Of a stretch of 64,000 bases of DNA, positions 36,662-46,216 are shown in pieces; the stretch's first letter is position 1; the number at the start of each line of letters is the position of its first letter. The translations under genes and the position numbers were made by a program. Where the stretch lies: the NCBI GenBank assembly GCA_035625025.1, contig DASPQJ010000018.1:1-64000 (forward strand), written 5' to 3'. The notes beneath the pieces were generated by a model. That model worked only from the letters and a program-made list of their open reading frames with translations. It did not search any database and had not been told where the DNA came from. Origin of the DNA: Bog-793 sp035625025. GTDB lineage: Bacteria; Actinomycetota; Acidimicrobiia; Acidimicrobiales; Bog-793.

Positions 36662-36868
36662 ATGCACGCTGTCAGCTCGTTGGCACCTGTTCTTGGAACG
36701 GTGAGCAAGCACCACCTGGCTGGAATCGTCGGCATCGTCATCGGCGCGCTGCTCGTCGTCGCGGGCGGCATACGGGTCGCGTTGCACATGACACGCGCGA
36801 TCGTCGTGCCGATCGCTGGTCTCATCATCGTCGTGCTCGCTGTCCTCGTGTACGCCAAGGTGTACTGA
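36662..36868 (+). CDS. Small two-helix membrane protein (68 aa)
   Basis: The product is unrecognised. It has two clear hydrophobic segments (about residues 18-38 and 46-66) separated by a short basic turn (ALHMTRA), with little soluble sequence. GAGGGAG lies eight bases before ATG 36662, which supports translation. It is followed by a convergent GH3 gene and diverges from the cold-shock gene. No function is proposed. Confidence 0.6.
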   Translation: MHAVSSLAPVLGTVSKHHLAGIVGIVIGALLVVAGGIRVALHMTRAIVVPIAGLIIVVLAVLVYAKVY

Positions 36869-37003
36869 GAGCGACCGAGTTCGTCCGATCAGGGCTTGCG
36901 TCGGCACGGCGATCGCCGCGCCGGCGGACCAGGGTCGAGACGTGACAACCCCTCCCAGCCGGACGCGCGAAATTCCCTAGCCGAGGTCAGGTCGGCGCCG
37001 CGC

Positions 37004-38146
37004 TCAGGCGTCTGCGCACAAGTCGACCCGCTTCGCCGCCAGCACGTAGCTGACGGCGGCGACGAGCTGCGGTCGCGAAAGCCTGCCTTTCTCGACCGCT
37101 TTGACGATGGCGGCGACGATCTCGTTGGTCAGGCTGGCGGTGCTCCCGCTGGGCACCTGATAAAGGAGCAGGTCGGCCCCCGCCTGCAGGGCTGCGACCG
37201 CTGCTTCGGGAACCGTCAGCCCCTTCGCACTGATCGAAGGAGCGGTCAACGCATCGGTCACGATCAGCCCTTTGAAGTGGAGGCGACCCCGTAACAACGA
37301 CGTCTCGACGGTCTTCGAAAGGCTTGCCGGTTGCGAGGTGAGACCGGGGACACTCGCGTTGGCGACCATCACGGCCTGCACTCCCGCACGGATCGCGTCC
37401 ACGAAGGGAACGAGCCCCGAGCGCGCGAGCCGACTCCAGGGGATCGTGGCGGCGGGGCCGACATCGGTGTTGCCGCTCACGCCGCCGAGGCCGGGAAAGT
37501 GTTTGACCACCGCGATCACCCCAGCGCGCTCCAGCCCCGCGGCAAAGGCGAGACCGTCCTTGGCCGCGACGGCGACGTTCGCGCTGAACGACCGTGTTCC
37601 GTCGGGATCCCGCGCGTTCGGCCCGACGCCTCCGTCGACATCGAGCACGGGCGCGAGGTCCATCGTCACTCCGGCCGCGAGCATGCGCCGACCGACCTTG
37701 GTCGCGAGCACCTCGATCTGCGCGGGGTCCATCGATGCCCCCATCGTCCGCGCCGCGGGCATCGACCCGACGAGATCGGGCATCCGCTGCACCAGACCTC
37801 CCTCCTCGTCGGTCATGACGAGGGGTTTCACGTCTTCGGGGGCACGAGCCTCGAGCGCGGCGAGCTGGATTCCGAGGTCAGGAGGTGCCACGGAACCGAA
37901 AAGGATGATTCCGCCGATGCCCATCGCAACCTCGTGGGCGACTGATCCCACGTCGTCCTCTGGCACCGCCGTGCCGAGCGTCTCGGCCGCGAGTCGGTCG
38001 AGGCTCCAGGAGGCGAGTTCTCCCGCGACCGAGCACCGAAGGGGCACCCGCGTGAAGGTCGGTGCCGACCGATTTGACGCGGCGCCGACCGACATCAGGC
38101 CGAGCTCGCCCGCCAGGACAACTCCTGCCACCGCGACAACGAACAT
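37004..38146 (-). CDS. Glycoside hydrolase family 3 protein (NagZ/LpqI-like)
   Basis: The 380-residue enzyme begins with a hydrophobic segment (VVAVAGVVLAGELGL) that acts as a signal peptide or anchor. The GH3 core shows MTDEEGGLVQRMPDL, VAVVKHFPGLGGVSGNTD and the nucleophile region LIVTDALTAPSIS. Such enzymes remove N-acetylglucosamine from peptidoglycan fragments. The His/Asp dyad loop (GGVSGNTDVGPA) differs from the Gram-negative NagZ form. No lipobox cysteine is seen. Confidence 0.88.
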   Translation of the reverse strand: MFVVAVAGVVLAGELGLMSVGAASNRSAPTFTRVPLRCSVAGELASWSLDRLAAETLGTAVPEDDVGSVAHEVAMGIGGIILFGSVAPPDLGIQLAALEARAPEDVKPLVMTDEEGGLVQRMPDLVGSMPAARTMGASMDPAQIEVLATKVGRRMLAAGVTMDLAPVLDVDGGVGPNARDPDGTRSFSANVAVAAKDGLAFAAGLERAGVIAVVKHFPGLGGVSGNTDVGPAATIPWSRLARSGLVPFVDAIRAGVQAVMVANASVPGLTSQPASLSKTVETSLLRGRLHFKGLIVTDALTAPSISAKGLTVPEAAVAALQAGADLLLYQVPSGSTASLTNEIVAAIVKAVEKGRLSRPQLVAAVSYVLAAKRVDLCADA

Positions 38147-38356
38147 CGCGGTGCGGAAGGGCGATCGGGAAAGCGCGGTCCTCGTAACACGACGATCCTC
38201 GCCCGGCTCCTGAAGCCAGGCAAGTCACGACTACGTGGATCGTTGCCGACGGTCCGGCGGGAACGGGGCCGTATCATCGGAAGGAGTTGCCCGAAGCGCG
38301 CCAAGACGAGTTACGCGACAATCGGGATTAGCTGGCCGACGCGAAAGGACCCGACG

Positions 38357-38476
38357 ATGGCAGACAAGTCTCCGAAGAAGACGAGCTCGAAGAAACCGGG
38401 GCGCAGCGTGAAAGAAAAGCGCGCGGCGAAGAAATCGAAGGAAGCCTCGAAGTCGGCCGCGGGACACGCCGGCTGA
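38357..38476 (+). CDS. Small Lys/Ser-rich protein (39 aa)
   Basis: A 39-codon gene starts at ATG 38357 with AAAGGA seven bases upstream. The product (MADKSPKKTSSKKPGRSV then KEKRAAKKSKEA) is very basic. Similar tiny basic proteins occur in many actinobacteria without a known role; nucleic-acid binding is a guess. It is divergent from the GH3 gene. Confidence 0.7.
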   Translation: MADKSPKKTSSKKPGRSVKEKRAAKKSKEASKSAAGHAG

Positions 38477-38636
38477 CCTTTCCCAGCATCTGTTGTGGTT
38501 CCGCGATCCGGGGTCGGTTCCGGAGCCGTTCGGCGACCTCGGTTCGACCACGCGCCACTCCGGCCCCGGGTCTTCTTGGCCCGTCACGAGTCCGAGCGTT
38601 GCCCCCGCGCCCGGCGCGTTCGGCTGGTGGAACGTG

Positions 38637-39488
38637 TCACGCCGAAACGAGCCGACAGCGCTGCCGGCCGAGCCCATCTGCCTCGAGCTCGACGACGTCG
38701 CCCTCACGCAGAAATGCGAGCTCGGGATCGCCGAGCGCGACGCCGGCGGGGGTCCCTGTGTTGATGATGTCACCCGGTTCGAGCACCATGAACTGGCTCA
38801 CGTACCAGACAAGGTGCTCGACCCCGAAGATCATGTCGCGAGTCGAGCCGTGTTGGCGCAGGACACCGTTCACCCAGAGTCGCAGCCCGATCGATTGAGG
38901 ATCGGGGACCTCGTCGGGAGTGACGAGCCACGGCCCGAGCGGGTTGAAGGTCTCACAGCTCTTCCCCTTCGTCCACTGTCCACCCCGTTCGAGCTGGAAC
39001 TCGCGCTCTGAGACGTCGTTCGAGATCGTGTAGCCGGCGACAACTGAACGGGACTTGTCTGGCGAGTCCAAGTAGCGCGCCCGGGCCCCGATCACGACGG
39101 CGAGCTCGATCTCCCAGTCGGTCTTCTGGGAGTTGCGCGGAATGGAAATGTCGTCGTTCGGCCCGACGACGCAGTTCGGCGCCTTGAGGAAGACAACCGG
39201 CTCGTCCGGAGGTCTCGCCCCCGTTTCCTCGGCGTGGTCCCGGTAGTTGACGCCGATCCCGACGATCTTCTCCGGTCGCGCGATTGGTGCCCCGATCCGC
39301 AATCCGTCGATCGCGACCGACGGCAACGATCCGGACGCCAACGCGGCACGCGCCTTGGCGATCCCGTCGTCGGTGAAAAAGTCCCCGTCGATGTCTCGCC
39401 CGAGCCCTGAAAGGTCCCAGATGGCGCCGTCTGCGCCGAGCGCCGCTGGGCGCTCCTCACCCACAGGGCCGACTCGCAGCAGTTTCAT
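38637..39488 (-). CDS. Fumarylacetoacetate hydrolase family protein
   Basis: The 283-residue protein has the FAH fold: an N-terminal 60-residue cap, the start of the catalytic domain at IVGIGVNYRDHAEETG, acidic metal ligands in DWEIELAVVIG, and the C-terminal GDIINTGTPAGVALG. Relatives act as acylpyruvases or as hydratases/decarboxylases in aromatic catabolism; no pathway neighbours here fix the substrate. GGAGAGGG lies 12 bases before ATG 39488. Confidence 0.92.
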   Translation of the reverse strand: MKLLRVGPVGEERPAALGADGAIWDLSGLGRDIDGDFFTDDGIAKARAALASGSLPSVAIDGLRIGAPIARPEKIVGIGVNYRDHAEETGARPPDEPVVFLKAPNCVVGPNDDISIPRNSQKTDWEIELAVVIGARARYLDSPDKSRSVVAGYTISNDVSEREFQLERGGQWTKGKSCETFNPLGPWLVTPDEVPDPQSIGLRLWVNGVLRQHGSTRDMIFGVEHLVWYVSQFMVLEPGDIINTGTPAGVALGDPELAFLREGDVVELEADGLGRQRCRLVSA

Positions 39489-40012
39489 CGCCCTTCATCC
39501 CTCTCCTTTTCGTCCCCGAGACCCTATTTCCACACTGAACCGTCGTGCGGCGAGCACGCCATCGGCCACTTCTGAGCCCGCGGCGACACACCCCCGCCCC
39601 TAGGCAATTCCCCGACTTCGCGAAATGGCGGCAACGGGAGTCCCGACGAAGGACCGGATGAATGGCCCTGGCCGCAACGCCGTCCTGTACATCGTTCCAA
39701 AGAAGAGCGGCCTCACCAGGAGCCAGGGAGCCGAGGACAATGCATCGTCCCGATTGTGACCGACGGCTCGCGTCGATCGCGGTGTCCCGCCGGCGGGCCC
39801 CGGCACTTGGCGGCGCCGGCAAGCGGAACAGCGAGCAACGGACGCGACGACGGCTGGCGTCCCGCCGTCCGGTCGTCCCCTTTGGCTCGACCGGGTAACG
39901 TGCGCGAACATTCACCTGTTGCGTTTCTGCAGGTCACACGCCAGGGATCTTCAGCAAGCCAACAAGCCTCGATAGTCGTCGGGGCTGACCACATCTCGAA
40001 TGGAGGGAATTG
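39489..40012. other. 524-bp divergent intergenic region
   Basis: The region lies between the FAH-family gene (leftward) and the ABC-transporter operon (rightward). Only antisense-type short frames are present. It should carry both promoters. No clear operator palindrome or riboswitch fold was recognised. Confidence 0.4.
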
Positions 40013-41632
40013 ATGCCACAAGACAGACGACTGACCCGATCAACCCTTGGCCGCTTGGCAGGCGTTGCGGTGGGAATTGCGCTGATCGTTCCGGTCACGG
40101 CCTTGGCGAACTCGAGCGGGGCCGCGGTGCAACGTGCTACGCCCCACGCGCCTCCGAACGTCACGGTGACCTTGGGAACAACCGACCGCATCACTTCCTT
40201 GGACCCTGCCGGATCGTACGACCTGCCGTCTTGGACGATCATCTACAACGTCTATCAGACGCTTCTTAAGTACATCCCCAGCACGACGACGATCGTTTCT
40301 GACGCCGGAACCTGCGCCTGGAAGGGAACAGGGGCGGTCACCTATGTCTGCACCGTGAAACCGAAGCAGTTCTTCTCGAACGGCGACCCGGTCACGGCTG
40401 CCGACGTGGCATATTCGTTCAACCGGATCAACAAGATCAAGTCCTCGACCGGTCCCGCGAGCCTTATCGCGCCGATGAAGAGCGTGAGCTACTCCGGAAA
40501 CACTGTCACGTTCAAGCTCAAGAGCGCCGACGCGACCTGGCCAGACGTGCTCACGACCGGCGCCGGTGCCATCGTCGACGCGAAGGTCTACCCGTTCAAC
40601 AAGCTGCAGCCATCCACAGCCGGGAAGATCATTGGGTCCGGCCCGTACTACCTCTCGTCCTACACGACGAATCAACTCGCCGTGTTCAAGCCGAACGCGC
40701 GCTACGGCGGGAACGACGTCCTGCACAACAACGAGTTCATCGTCCGCTACGAAGAAAGCGGCTCGACGCTCGTCTCGGATCTCCAGTCCGATGCGGTCGA
40801 CATCGCCTATCGGGAGCTGAGCCCGACGCAGCTCATCGCGCTCGAGAAATCCAAGGGCGTCACGGTCGACCAGGGCAAGGGAATCGAGATCCGGTACATC
40901 GTCTTCAACCTGAAGACACAACCCGGTAAGACGACCGCGCAGAAGCACGCCATTCGTCAGGCGGTCGCCTACCTCATCAACCGTCAAGACATCGTGACGC
41001 ACGTCTACAGGGGAACGGTCAAGCCGCTCTACTCGATCATCGCCGACGCGCTCCCGGGTCACATCAACTCGTTCGCTGACGTCTATGGCACGTCTCCGAG
41101 CGTCGCGAAGGCCAAGGCCGTGCTCAAGTCAGCTGGCGTCAAGACTCCGGTCAAGTTGACTCTCTGGTACAACACCGATCACTACGGGGACACTGACCTT
41201 GCGACCGAGCTGCAGCGCCAGATCGACACCGGGGGTCTTTTCAGCGTGTCGCTGAACACGGCGGCGTGGGCAACGTACGTGAGCGCGGGGACGACCAACC
41301 AGTACGGGGTGTCCTTGTTCGGATGGTTCCCGGATTACCCGGACGCCGACGACTACACGGGTCCCTTCTACCTCTGCAACATGGCTTGGATGAACGACCA
41401 CTACTGCAACATGCAAGTGAACAAGTACATCGCGGAGGAGGAGGCCTCAACGGTCCAGTCGGTGCGGAACGTGGCGTTCGCGAAGCTCCAGACGCTGACG
41501 GCCAAGGACGCGCCGCTCATTCCGCTCTGGCAGGGAGGCCAGGTCGCGGGGGTGCGCGACAACGTCACCGGCGTTCTGTCGACGCTCGACGCGTCGTACA
41601 CGTTCCGTTTCTGGCTGATCGGCAAGTCCTAG
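40013..41632 (+). CDS. ABC transporter substrate-binding protein (family 5, peptide/nickel type)
   Basis: The 539-residue secreted binding protein has a signal peptide (basic start, hydrophobic LAGVAVGIALIVPVTALA) cleaved near ALA-NSS, with no lipobox cysteine. The SBP_bac_5 fold is visible from VTLGTTDRITSLDPAG through VYRGTVKPLYSIIADALP to the C-terminal WQGGQVAGVRDNVTGV. The likely cargo is a peptide, but nickel or other small ligands occur in the family. ATG 40013 directly follows a good GGAGGG; TTG 40010 is less likely. Confidence 0.92.
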   Translation: MPQDRRLTRSTLGRLAGVAVGIALIVPVTALANSSGAAVQRATPHAPPNVTVTLGTTDRITSLDPAGSYDLPSWTIIYNVYQTLLKYIPSTTTIVSDAGTCAWKGTGAVTYVCTVKPKQFFSNGDPVTAADVAYSFNRINKIKSSTGPASLIAPMKSVSYSGNTVTFKLKSADATWPDVLTTGAGAIVDAKVYPFNKLQPSTAGKIIGSGPYYLSSYTTNQLAVFKPNARYGGNDVLHNNEFIVRYEESGSTLVSDLQSDAVDIAYRELSPTQLIALEKSKGVTVDQGKGIEIRYIVFNLKTQPGKTTAQKHAIRQAVAYLINRQDIVTHVYRGTVKPLYSIIADALPGHINSFADVYGTSPSVAKAKAVLKSAGVKTPVKLTLWYNTDHYGDTDLATELQRQIDTGGLFSVSLNTAAWATYVSAGTTNQYGVSLFGWFPDYPDADDYTGPFYLCNMAWMNDHYCNMQVNKYIAEEEASTVQSVRNVAFAKLQTLTAKDAPLIPLWQGGQVAGVRDNVTGVLSTLDASYTFRFWLIGKS

Positions 41633-41640
41633 CGGGATAG

Positions 41641-41679
41641 TCCAAAGGAGGCCGGGCCCCGCACCCGGCCTCCTTTGGA
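41641..41679 (+). terminator. Intercistronic hairpin after the binding-protein gene
   Basis: A 16-bp perfect stem (41641-41656 with 41664-41679) and a seven-base loop separate the binding-protein gene from the permease genes. Such hairpins stabilise the upstream mRNA or partly terminate, so that the binding protein is made in excess over the membrane parts. Confidence 0.8.
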
Positions 41680-41706
41680 GCCCGGACCCCGAAAGGAACG
41701 CTCAAG

Positions 41707-42735
41707 TTGTCCTCATCGACGGGCTCGCTGCGCCGTTACATCATCACGCGGCTCGTGCTCGTGCTGCCGATGGTGCTGATCCTGCTGACGCTCGTCTTCA
41801 TGCTGATGAGAGTCGCCCCAGGCAACCCGATCCTCGCGGCGCTCGGTGGGCACCTCTCGCCAGCCCAGCTCGCCGCCCGAGAGCGCGCGGCCGGATACGA
41901 CAAGCCCCTCCTCGTCCAGTACGGCGAGTATCTAAGACAGGTGTTCACGGGCAATCTCGGGATATCGCTCACCGACCACCGCACGGTCACGCAGATCATC
42001 GCCCAGAACGGCGCCGCCACGCTCGAGCTCACCGCCGCAGCGATGTTCGTCGCGCTCGTCGTCGGCATCCCGCTCGGCATGCTCGCCGGCCGGATGCGCG
42101 ACACCTGGGTGGACGCCTCAGCGCGCATCTTCGGCATCGTGATCTACGCGGCGCCGGTCTTTTTCCTCGGGCTGCTCGCGCAGCTGCTGTTCGGGCACGT
42201 CCTCAACTGGCTGCCGACCTCGAGCGAGGCGAGCGTCATCATCCAGGCCAACCTCGCGCCACATACCAACATTCCCATCATCGACGCGATGATCGACGGG
42301 CAGTGGGGGGACCTGCCAGACCTCTTCGCCCACCTCGTCCTGCCGGCGATGACCCTCGGTCTCGTGATCTCGGGAGTCGTGCTCCGCCTCGTGCGGGTCA
42401 ACGTCATCCAGACGATGAAGGGCGACTACGTGGAAGCCGCCCGGGCGCGCGGGCTGAAGGAGCGCTCCGTCGTCGTGCGCCATGCTTTCCGCAACGCGCT
42501 CGTCCCGATCATCACGGTGACCGGCCTGCAAGCAGCGCTTCTGCTCTCCGGCGCCGTCCTCACCGAGGAGACCTTCAACTGGCCGGGAATCGGCAACGAG
42601 CTCATCTACTATCTCGAGGCCCGCGACTACATCGCGGTCCAGGGGATCATCACGGTCTTCGCGCTCGCCGTCGTCGCGATCAGTCTCCTCATCGACCTGC
42701 TGAACGCCTGGATCGACCCACGGGTGCGCTACTGA
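41707..42735 (+). CDS. ABC transporter permease (DppB type)
   Basis: The 342-residue membrane protein has six hydrophobic segments and the inner-membrane EAA loop EAARARGLKERSVVVRHAFR. It forms half of the translocation pore. Translation starts at TTG 41707, eight bases after AGGAACG. Its TGA overlaps the ATG of the next gene (TGATG), so the two are translationally coupled. Confidence 0.93.
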   Translation: MSSSTGSLRRYIITRLVLVLPMVLILLTLVFMLMRVAPGNPILAALGGHLSPAQLAARERAAGYDKPLLVQYGEYLRQVFTGNLGISLTDHRTVTQIIAQNGAATLELTAAAMFVALVVGIPLGMLAGRMRDTWVDASARIFGIVIYAAPVFFLGLLAQLLFGHVLNWLPTSSEASVIIQANLAPHTNIPIIDAMIDGQWGDLPDLFAHLVLPAMTLGLVISGVVLRLVRVNVIQTMKGDYVEAARARGLKERSVVVRHAFRNALVPIITVTGLQAALLLSGAVLTEETFNWPGIGNELIYYLEARDYIAVQGIITVFALAVVAISLLIDLLNAWIDPRVRY

Positions 42736-44780
42736 TGGCGACGACGGCGCAGGTCACCGTGAACACGAGAGGGATCGGGGACGACGCGCGCGACGACGGA
42801 GCCGGGCGGATGCGGGGGATTCACCACGCGATCGCCCCACTCCTCGCCGCCCGGGGGTTGCCACGCTGGATCTTCTGGACCGGCGCCGCCATCACGCTGT
42901 TCTTCGTCGTGCTCGCCGTCTTCGCGCCGCAGATCGCGCCTTACGGCTTCAACCAGTACATCGCGCACGGGGTTCGCTTCCCCCAGCAAGGCGCGCCGTC
43001 GGCGGCGCACTGGATGGGCACGACGGTCGTCTCCGAAGACGTCTTCTCCCGGGTCATCTTCGGGGCACGCACCTCCATCGAGGTCGTCGTGCTCGCCCTC
43101 GCGTTCAGCGTCGTCATCGGCGTCCCCCTGGGGCTCGTCTCCGGCTACTTCGGGGGCTGGGTGGACCGGGCGCTCGTCCTGTTCAACGACTCCATCTTCG
43201 CCTTCCCGTATCTGCTGCTCGCAATCGTCATCGCCTTCCTCCTGCAGAACTCGGTCGGCGGGGGCGTCTTCACCGCGGCGATCGCGATCACCGTCGTCTA
43301 CATCCCGCAGTACTTCCGTGTCGTCCGCAACAGCGTGCTCTCGGTGCGGGAGGAATCGTACGTGGAGGCGGGTCGCGCCCTCGGCGCCAAGCCGCGCACG
43401 GTCATTCGCCGGTACGTGTTCGCGAACGTCATCCAATCCGTCCCGGTCGTCGCCTCGCTCAACGCCGCCGACGCGATCCTCACGCTCGCCGGACTCTCGT
43501 TCCTCGGCATCGGCATGGACCCCTCGGTCGCGGCCGAATGGGGATACGACATCTCGCGCGGCATCTCGGACGCCCAGGCCGGCTTCTGGTGGACTGGGTT
43601 GTTCCCGGGAATCGCCATCATCCTGCTCGTCACCGGCCTCACCCTCGTCGGCGAGGGTTTGAACGACAGCTACAACCCGTTGATGCGCCGGCCGAACCAC
43701 CGCAGATACGCGATGCCTGGTGGGCAGCGCGCGGCGACGACCACCACGGTTGCTGCCGCCCGTCCCGTCGTCCGGGTGCGTGACCTGCGCGTCTGGTACG
43801 GAACCGACCGGGGGCCGGTGCGCGCCGTCGACGGCGTGAGCTTCGAGATCCGCGAGCGCGAAACGCTCGGACTTGTCGGCGAGTCCGGATGCGGCAAGTC
43901 GACGCTCGGACGCGGGCTGCTCGGCCTCCTGCCTGCGGGCGCGACCCGCGACGGCGTGGTCGACTTCGCCGGACGCAACCTCGTCGAAGCCTTGCCGGCC
44001 GAGATGCGCAAACTGCGCGGACCCGAGATCGGGCTCGTCTTCCAGGAGCCGATGACCCGCCTCGATCCGTTGATGCGGATCTCGGATCATTTCGCCGAGG
44101 CGTTGCGGACCCACGAGCCAGACATCTCCGACGCCGAGGTGCGGCGGCGGTCGCTCGAGGCCCTCGGCGGCGTCGGCATCCCGCCAACGCGCTTTCGGAA
44201 TTACCCCTACGAGTTCTCGGGGGGCATGCGCCAGCGGATCATGATCGCGCTCGCCCTCGTCTTCCGTCCGAGATTCGTCATCGCCGACGAGCCGACGACG
44301 GCCCTCGACGTGCTCGTCGAGGCGCAGATCCTCTCGATCATCGCCGACCTGAAGCAGAATTTCGACGCCTCGTTGCTCCTCATCACCCACAACCTCGGCA
44401 TCGTGGCGGAGTCGTGCGACCGTGTCGCCGTGATGTACGCCGGACGGATCGTGGAACAAGGCGCCGTCGACGACATCTTCCGCCGCCCCGAGCACCCGTA
44501 CACTCAGGAGCTGATGCGTTCGACGATTTCGCTGTCGACGCGCGAGCTCCACTTCATCCCCGGTGCCCCGCCCGATCTCATCGAACCGCCGTCGGGGTGT
44601 CGGTTCCACCCGCGCTGCCCCTCGGCGATGCGGATCTGCGCGGACGACGCGCCGATCGGCACCGAGGTGCGCCCGGGCCATCTCGCGGAGTGCTGGCTCC
44701 ACGGTCCTTTCGACAACCTGACCGCGGATCGCCGCGTCCCGCTCGAGCGCGAGGTGATCGGTATTGCCGACGAAGCCTGA
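42735..44780 (+). CDS. Fused ABC permease (DppC type) and ATP-binding protein (DppD type)
   Basis: One 681-residue frame joins two components. Residues about 1-320 are the second permease, with six helices and the EAA loop EAGRALGAKPRTVIRRYVFA. After a Thr/Ala linker (about 330-343) comes an ATPase: Walker A GESGCGKST at 382-390, Q-loop FQEPMTRLDP, signature FSGGMRQR, Walker B FVIADEPTTALD, and the C-terminal peptide-transporter motif GCRFHPRCPSAM. The fusion forces a fixed permease:ATPase pairing. No stop or frameshift separates the parts. Permease-ATPase fusions of this type are known in actinobacteria. Confidence 0.93.
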   Translation: MATTAQVTVNTRGIGDDARDDGAGRMRGIHHAIAPLLAARGLPRWIFWTGAAITLFFVVLAVFAPQIAPYGFNQYIAHGVRFPQQGAPSAAHWMGTTVVSEDVFSRVIFGARTSIEVVVLALAFSVVIGVPLGLVSGYFGGWVDRALVLFNDSIFAFPYLLLAIVIAFLLQNSVGGGVFTAAIAITVVYIPQYFRVVRNSVLSVREESYVEAGRALGAKPRTVIRRYVFANVIQSVPVVASLNAADAILTLAGLSFLGIGMDPSVAAEWGYDISRGISDAQAGFWWTGLFPGIAIILLVTGLTLVGEGLNDSYNPLMRRPNHRRYAMPGGQRAATTTTVAAARPVVRVRDLRVWYGTDRGPVRAVDGVSFEIRERETLGLVGESGCGKSTLGRGLLGLLPAGATRDGVVDFAGRNLVEALPAEMRKLRGPEIGLVFQEPMTRLDPLMRISDHFAEALRTHEPDISDAEVRRRSLEALGGVGIPPTRFRNYPYEFSGGMRQRIMIALALVFRPRFVIADEPTTALDVLVEAQILSIIADLKQNFDASLLLITHNLGIVAESCDRVAVMYAGRIVEQGAVDDIFRRPEHPYTQELMRSTISLSTRELHFIPGAPPDLIEPPSGCRFHPRCPSAMRICADDAPIGTEVRPGHLAECWLHGPFDNLTADRRVPLEREVIGIADEA

Positions 44781-46071
44781 CCCCTCGAGTTCGCCGGTCC
44801 TTCTCGATGTGCGCGATGTGAAAGTTCACTTCGCGCTGCGGGGCAACTTCTTGCAGCGAATGCTCGGCCGCGACACCGGATCGGTCAAGGCCGTCGACGG
44901 CGTCAGCTTCCAGCTGCACCGCGGCGAGGTGCTCGGTCTGGTCGGCGAGTCCGGTAGCGGCAAGACGACCCTGTCGCGGGCGGTGCTCTCGCTCGTGAAC
45001 GTCACCGAAGGGTCGATTTCGCTCGACGGAGAGGAGATCTCCGGACTGTCGGAGCGTCGCTTCCGGCCTCTGCGCAAGCGGATGCAACTCATCTTCCAGG
45101 ATCCGCACGCATCGCTCAATCCGGCGATGACCATCCTCGAAGCCGTTGGCCACCCTCTGCGCATCCACGGCATTGCCCGCGACGACCGGCAGGTGAGCAA
45201 GCTCGTAGCCGAGGCGCTCGAACGCGTCGGTCTCGTGCCGGTCGACCGATTCCTCCGCAAGTACCCGAGCGACCTGTCAGGTGGCCAGAAGCAGCGCGCC
45301 GTCCTCGCCCGGGCGATCATCCTCGGTCCCGAGCTCGTCATCGCCGACGAACCGGTCTCCATGCTCGACATGAGCGTGCGGGCCAAGGTCCTCCAGCTCA
45401 TGGACGGCCTAAAAGACGACCTCGGGCTCACCTATCTCTACGTCACCCACGACCTCGCGACGGCGCGCTATTTCTGCGACCGCATCGCGATTATGTACCT
45501 CGGACGGATCGTCGAGATCGGCTCAGCGGCCGACGTCTACGCCCATCCCCGGCACCCGTACACGAAAGCCCTCCTCGAGGCGATCCCCGAACCCGACCCC
45601 AGTCACCACGTGCCCCGCGACCTTCCCCGCGGCGAGGTGCCCGACGCCGCCGTGCCGCCGCTGGGTTGCTCATTCCATCCCCGCTGTCCACGGGCATTCG
45701 AACCGTGCGGCTGGGAGAGCCGCGACCTGCGCGCGCTTCTCGAGGAACGTTGGGCGGTACTCGGACCGGACGAGTTCCAGCGCGAGCGAGCGATCATCGG
45801 CGACATCGAAGGGCTCGACCGGCCGTCGCCCGTTGCGCTACTTCCCTGCGCTTCCGGTCAGGGCGCGGCCGACATCACCGCATTGCTCTCCGAACACCGT
45901 TCAGCGAGCCCGGATGACCCGTTTTGGAGGGGCATCGCCACAACCGAGGAACGCCCGGGAGGCGTGACGATCCGCTTCCACACGGGCGCCGACCCCGCGC
46001 TCCGTCCCGTTGGCGACGGAGCCGAACAAGTCGAGGTCGCCTGCCACCTCTATCGGACCGACTTCGATTAG
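44764..46071 (+). CDS. ABC transporter ATP-binding protein (DppF type) with C-terminal extension
   Basis: The 435-residue ATPase has Walker A GESGSGKTT (61-69), signature LSGGQKQR, Walker B LVIADEPVSMLD and the peptide-transporter C-terminal motif GCSFHPRCPRAFEPCG. The family normally ends soon after that motif; here about 110 further residues follow (from ALLEERWAVLG to the end), acidic and without recognised domain. TTG 44764 has GAGGTGAT upstream and overlaps the previous gene by 17 bases. Confidence 0.92.
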   Translation: MPTKPDPSSSPVLLDVRDVKVHFALRGNFLQRMLGRDTGSVKAVDGVSFQLHRGEVLGLVGESGSGKTTLSRAVLSLVNVTEGSISLDGEEISGLSERRFRPLRKRMQLIFQDPHASLNPAMTILEAVGHPLRIHGIARDDRQVSKLVAEALERVGLVPVDRFLRKYPSDLSGGQKQRAVLARAIILGPELVIADEPVSMLDMSVRAKVLQLMDGLKDDLGLTYLYVTHDLATARYFCDRIAIMYLGRIVEIGSAADVYAHPRHPYTKALLEAIPEPDPSHHVPRDLPRGEVPDAAVPPLGCSFHPRCPRAFEPCGWESRDLRALLEERWAVLGPDEFQRERAIIGDIEGLDRPSPVALLPCASGQGAADITALLSEHRSASPDDPFWRGIATTEERPGGVTIRFHTGADPALRPVGDGAEQVEVACHLYRTDFD

Positions 46072-46216
46072 GCCGGTCCAGCGCGAGCGGCCGCACCAGC
46101 CCGGAGGGCGCTTGAATAGCTTCTAACCCCTGTCCCAACTGGCAAGAACGACCGCCGCCAGGGTCACGACGCGAATCACCTCGAATCACCGTCTGAGGCG
46201 CCATGTGGCGCGCGGC

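Noticed and set aside
42729..44702. A 657-codon minus-strand frame opposite the fused transporter gene
   Set aside because: Charged low-complexity antisense reading; the plus strand carries all permease and ATPase motifs.
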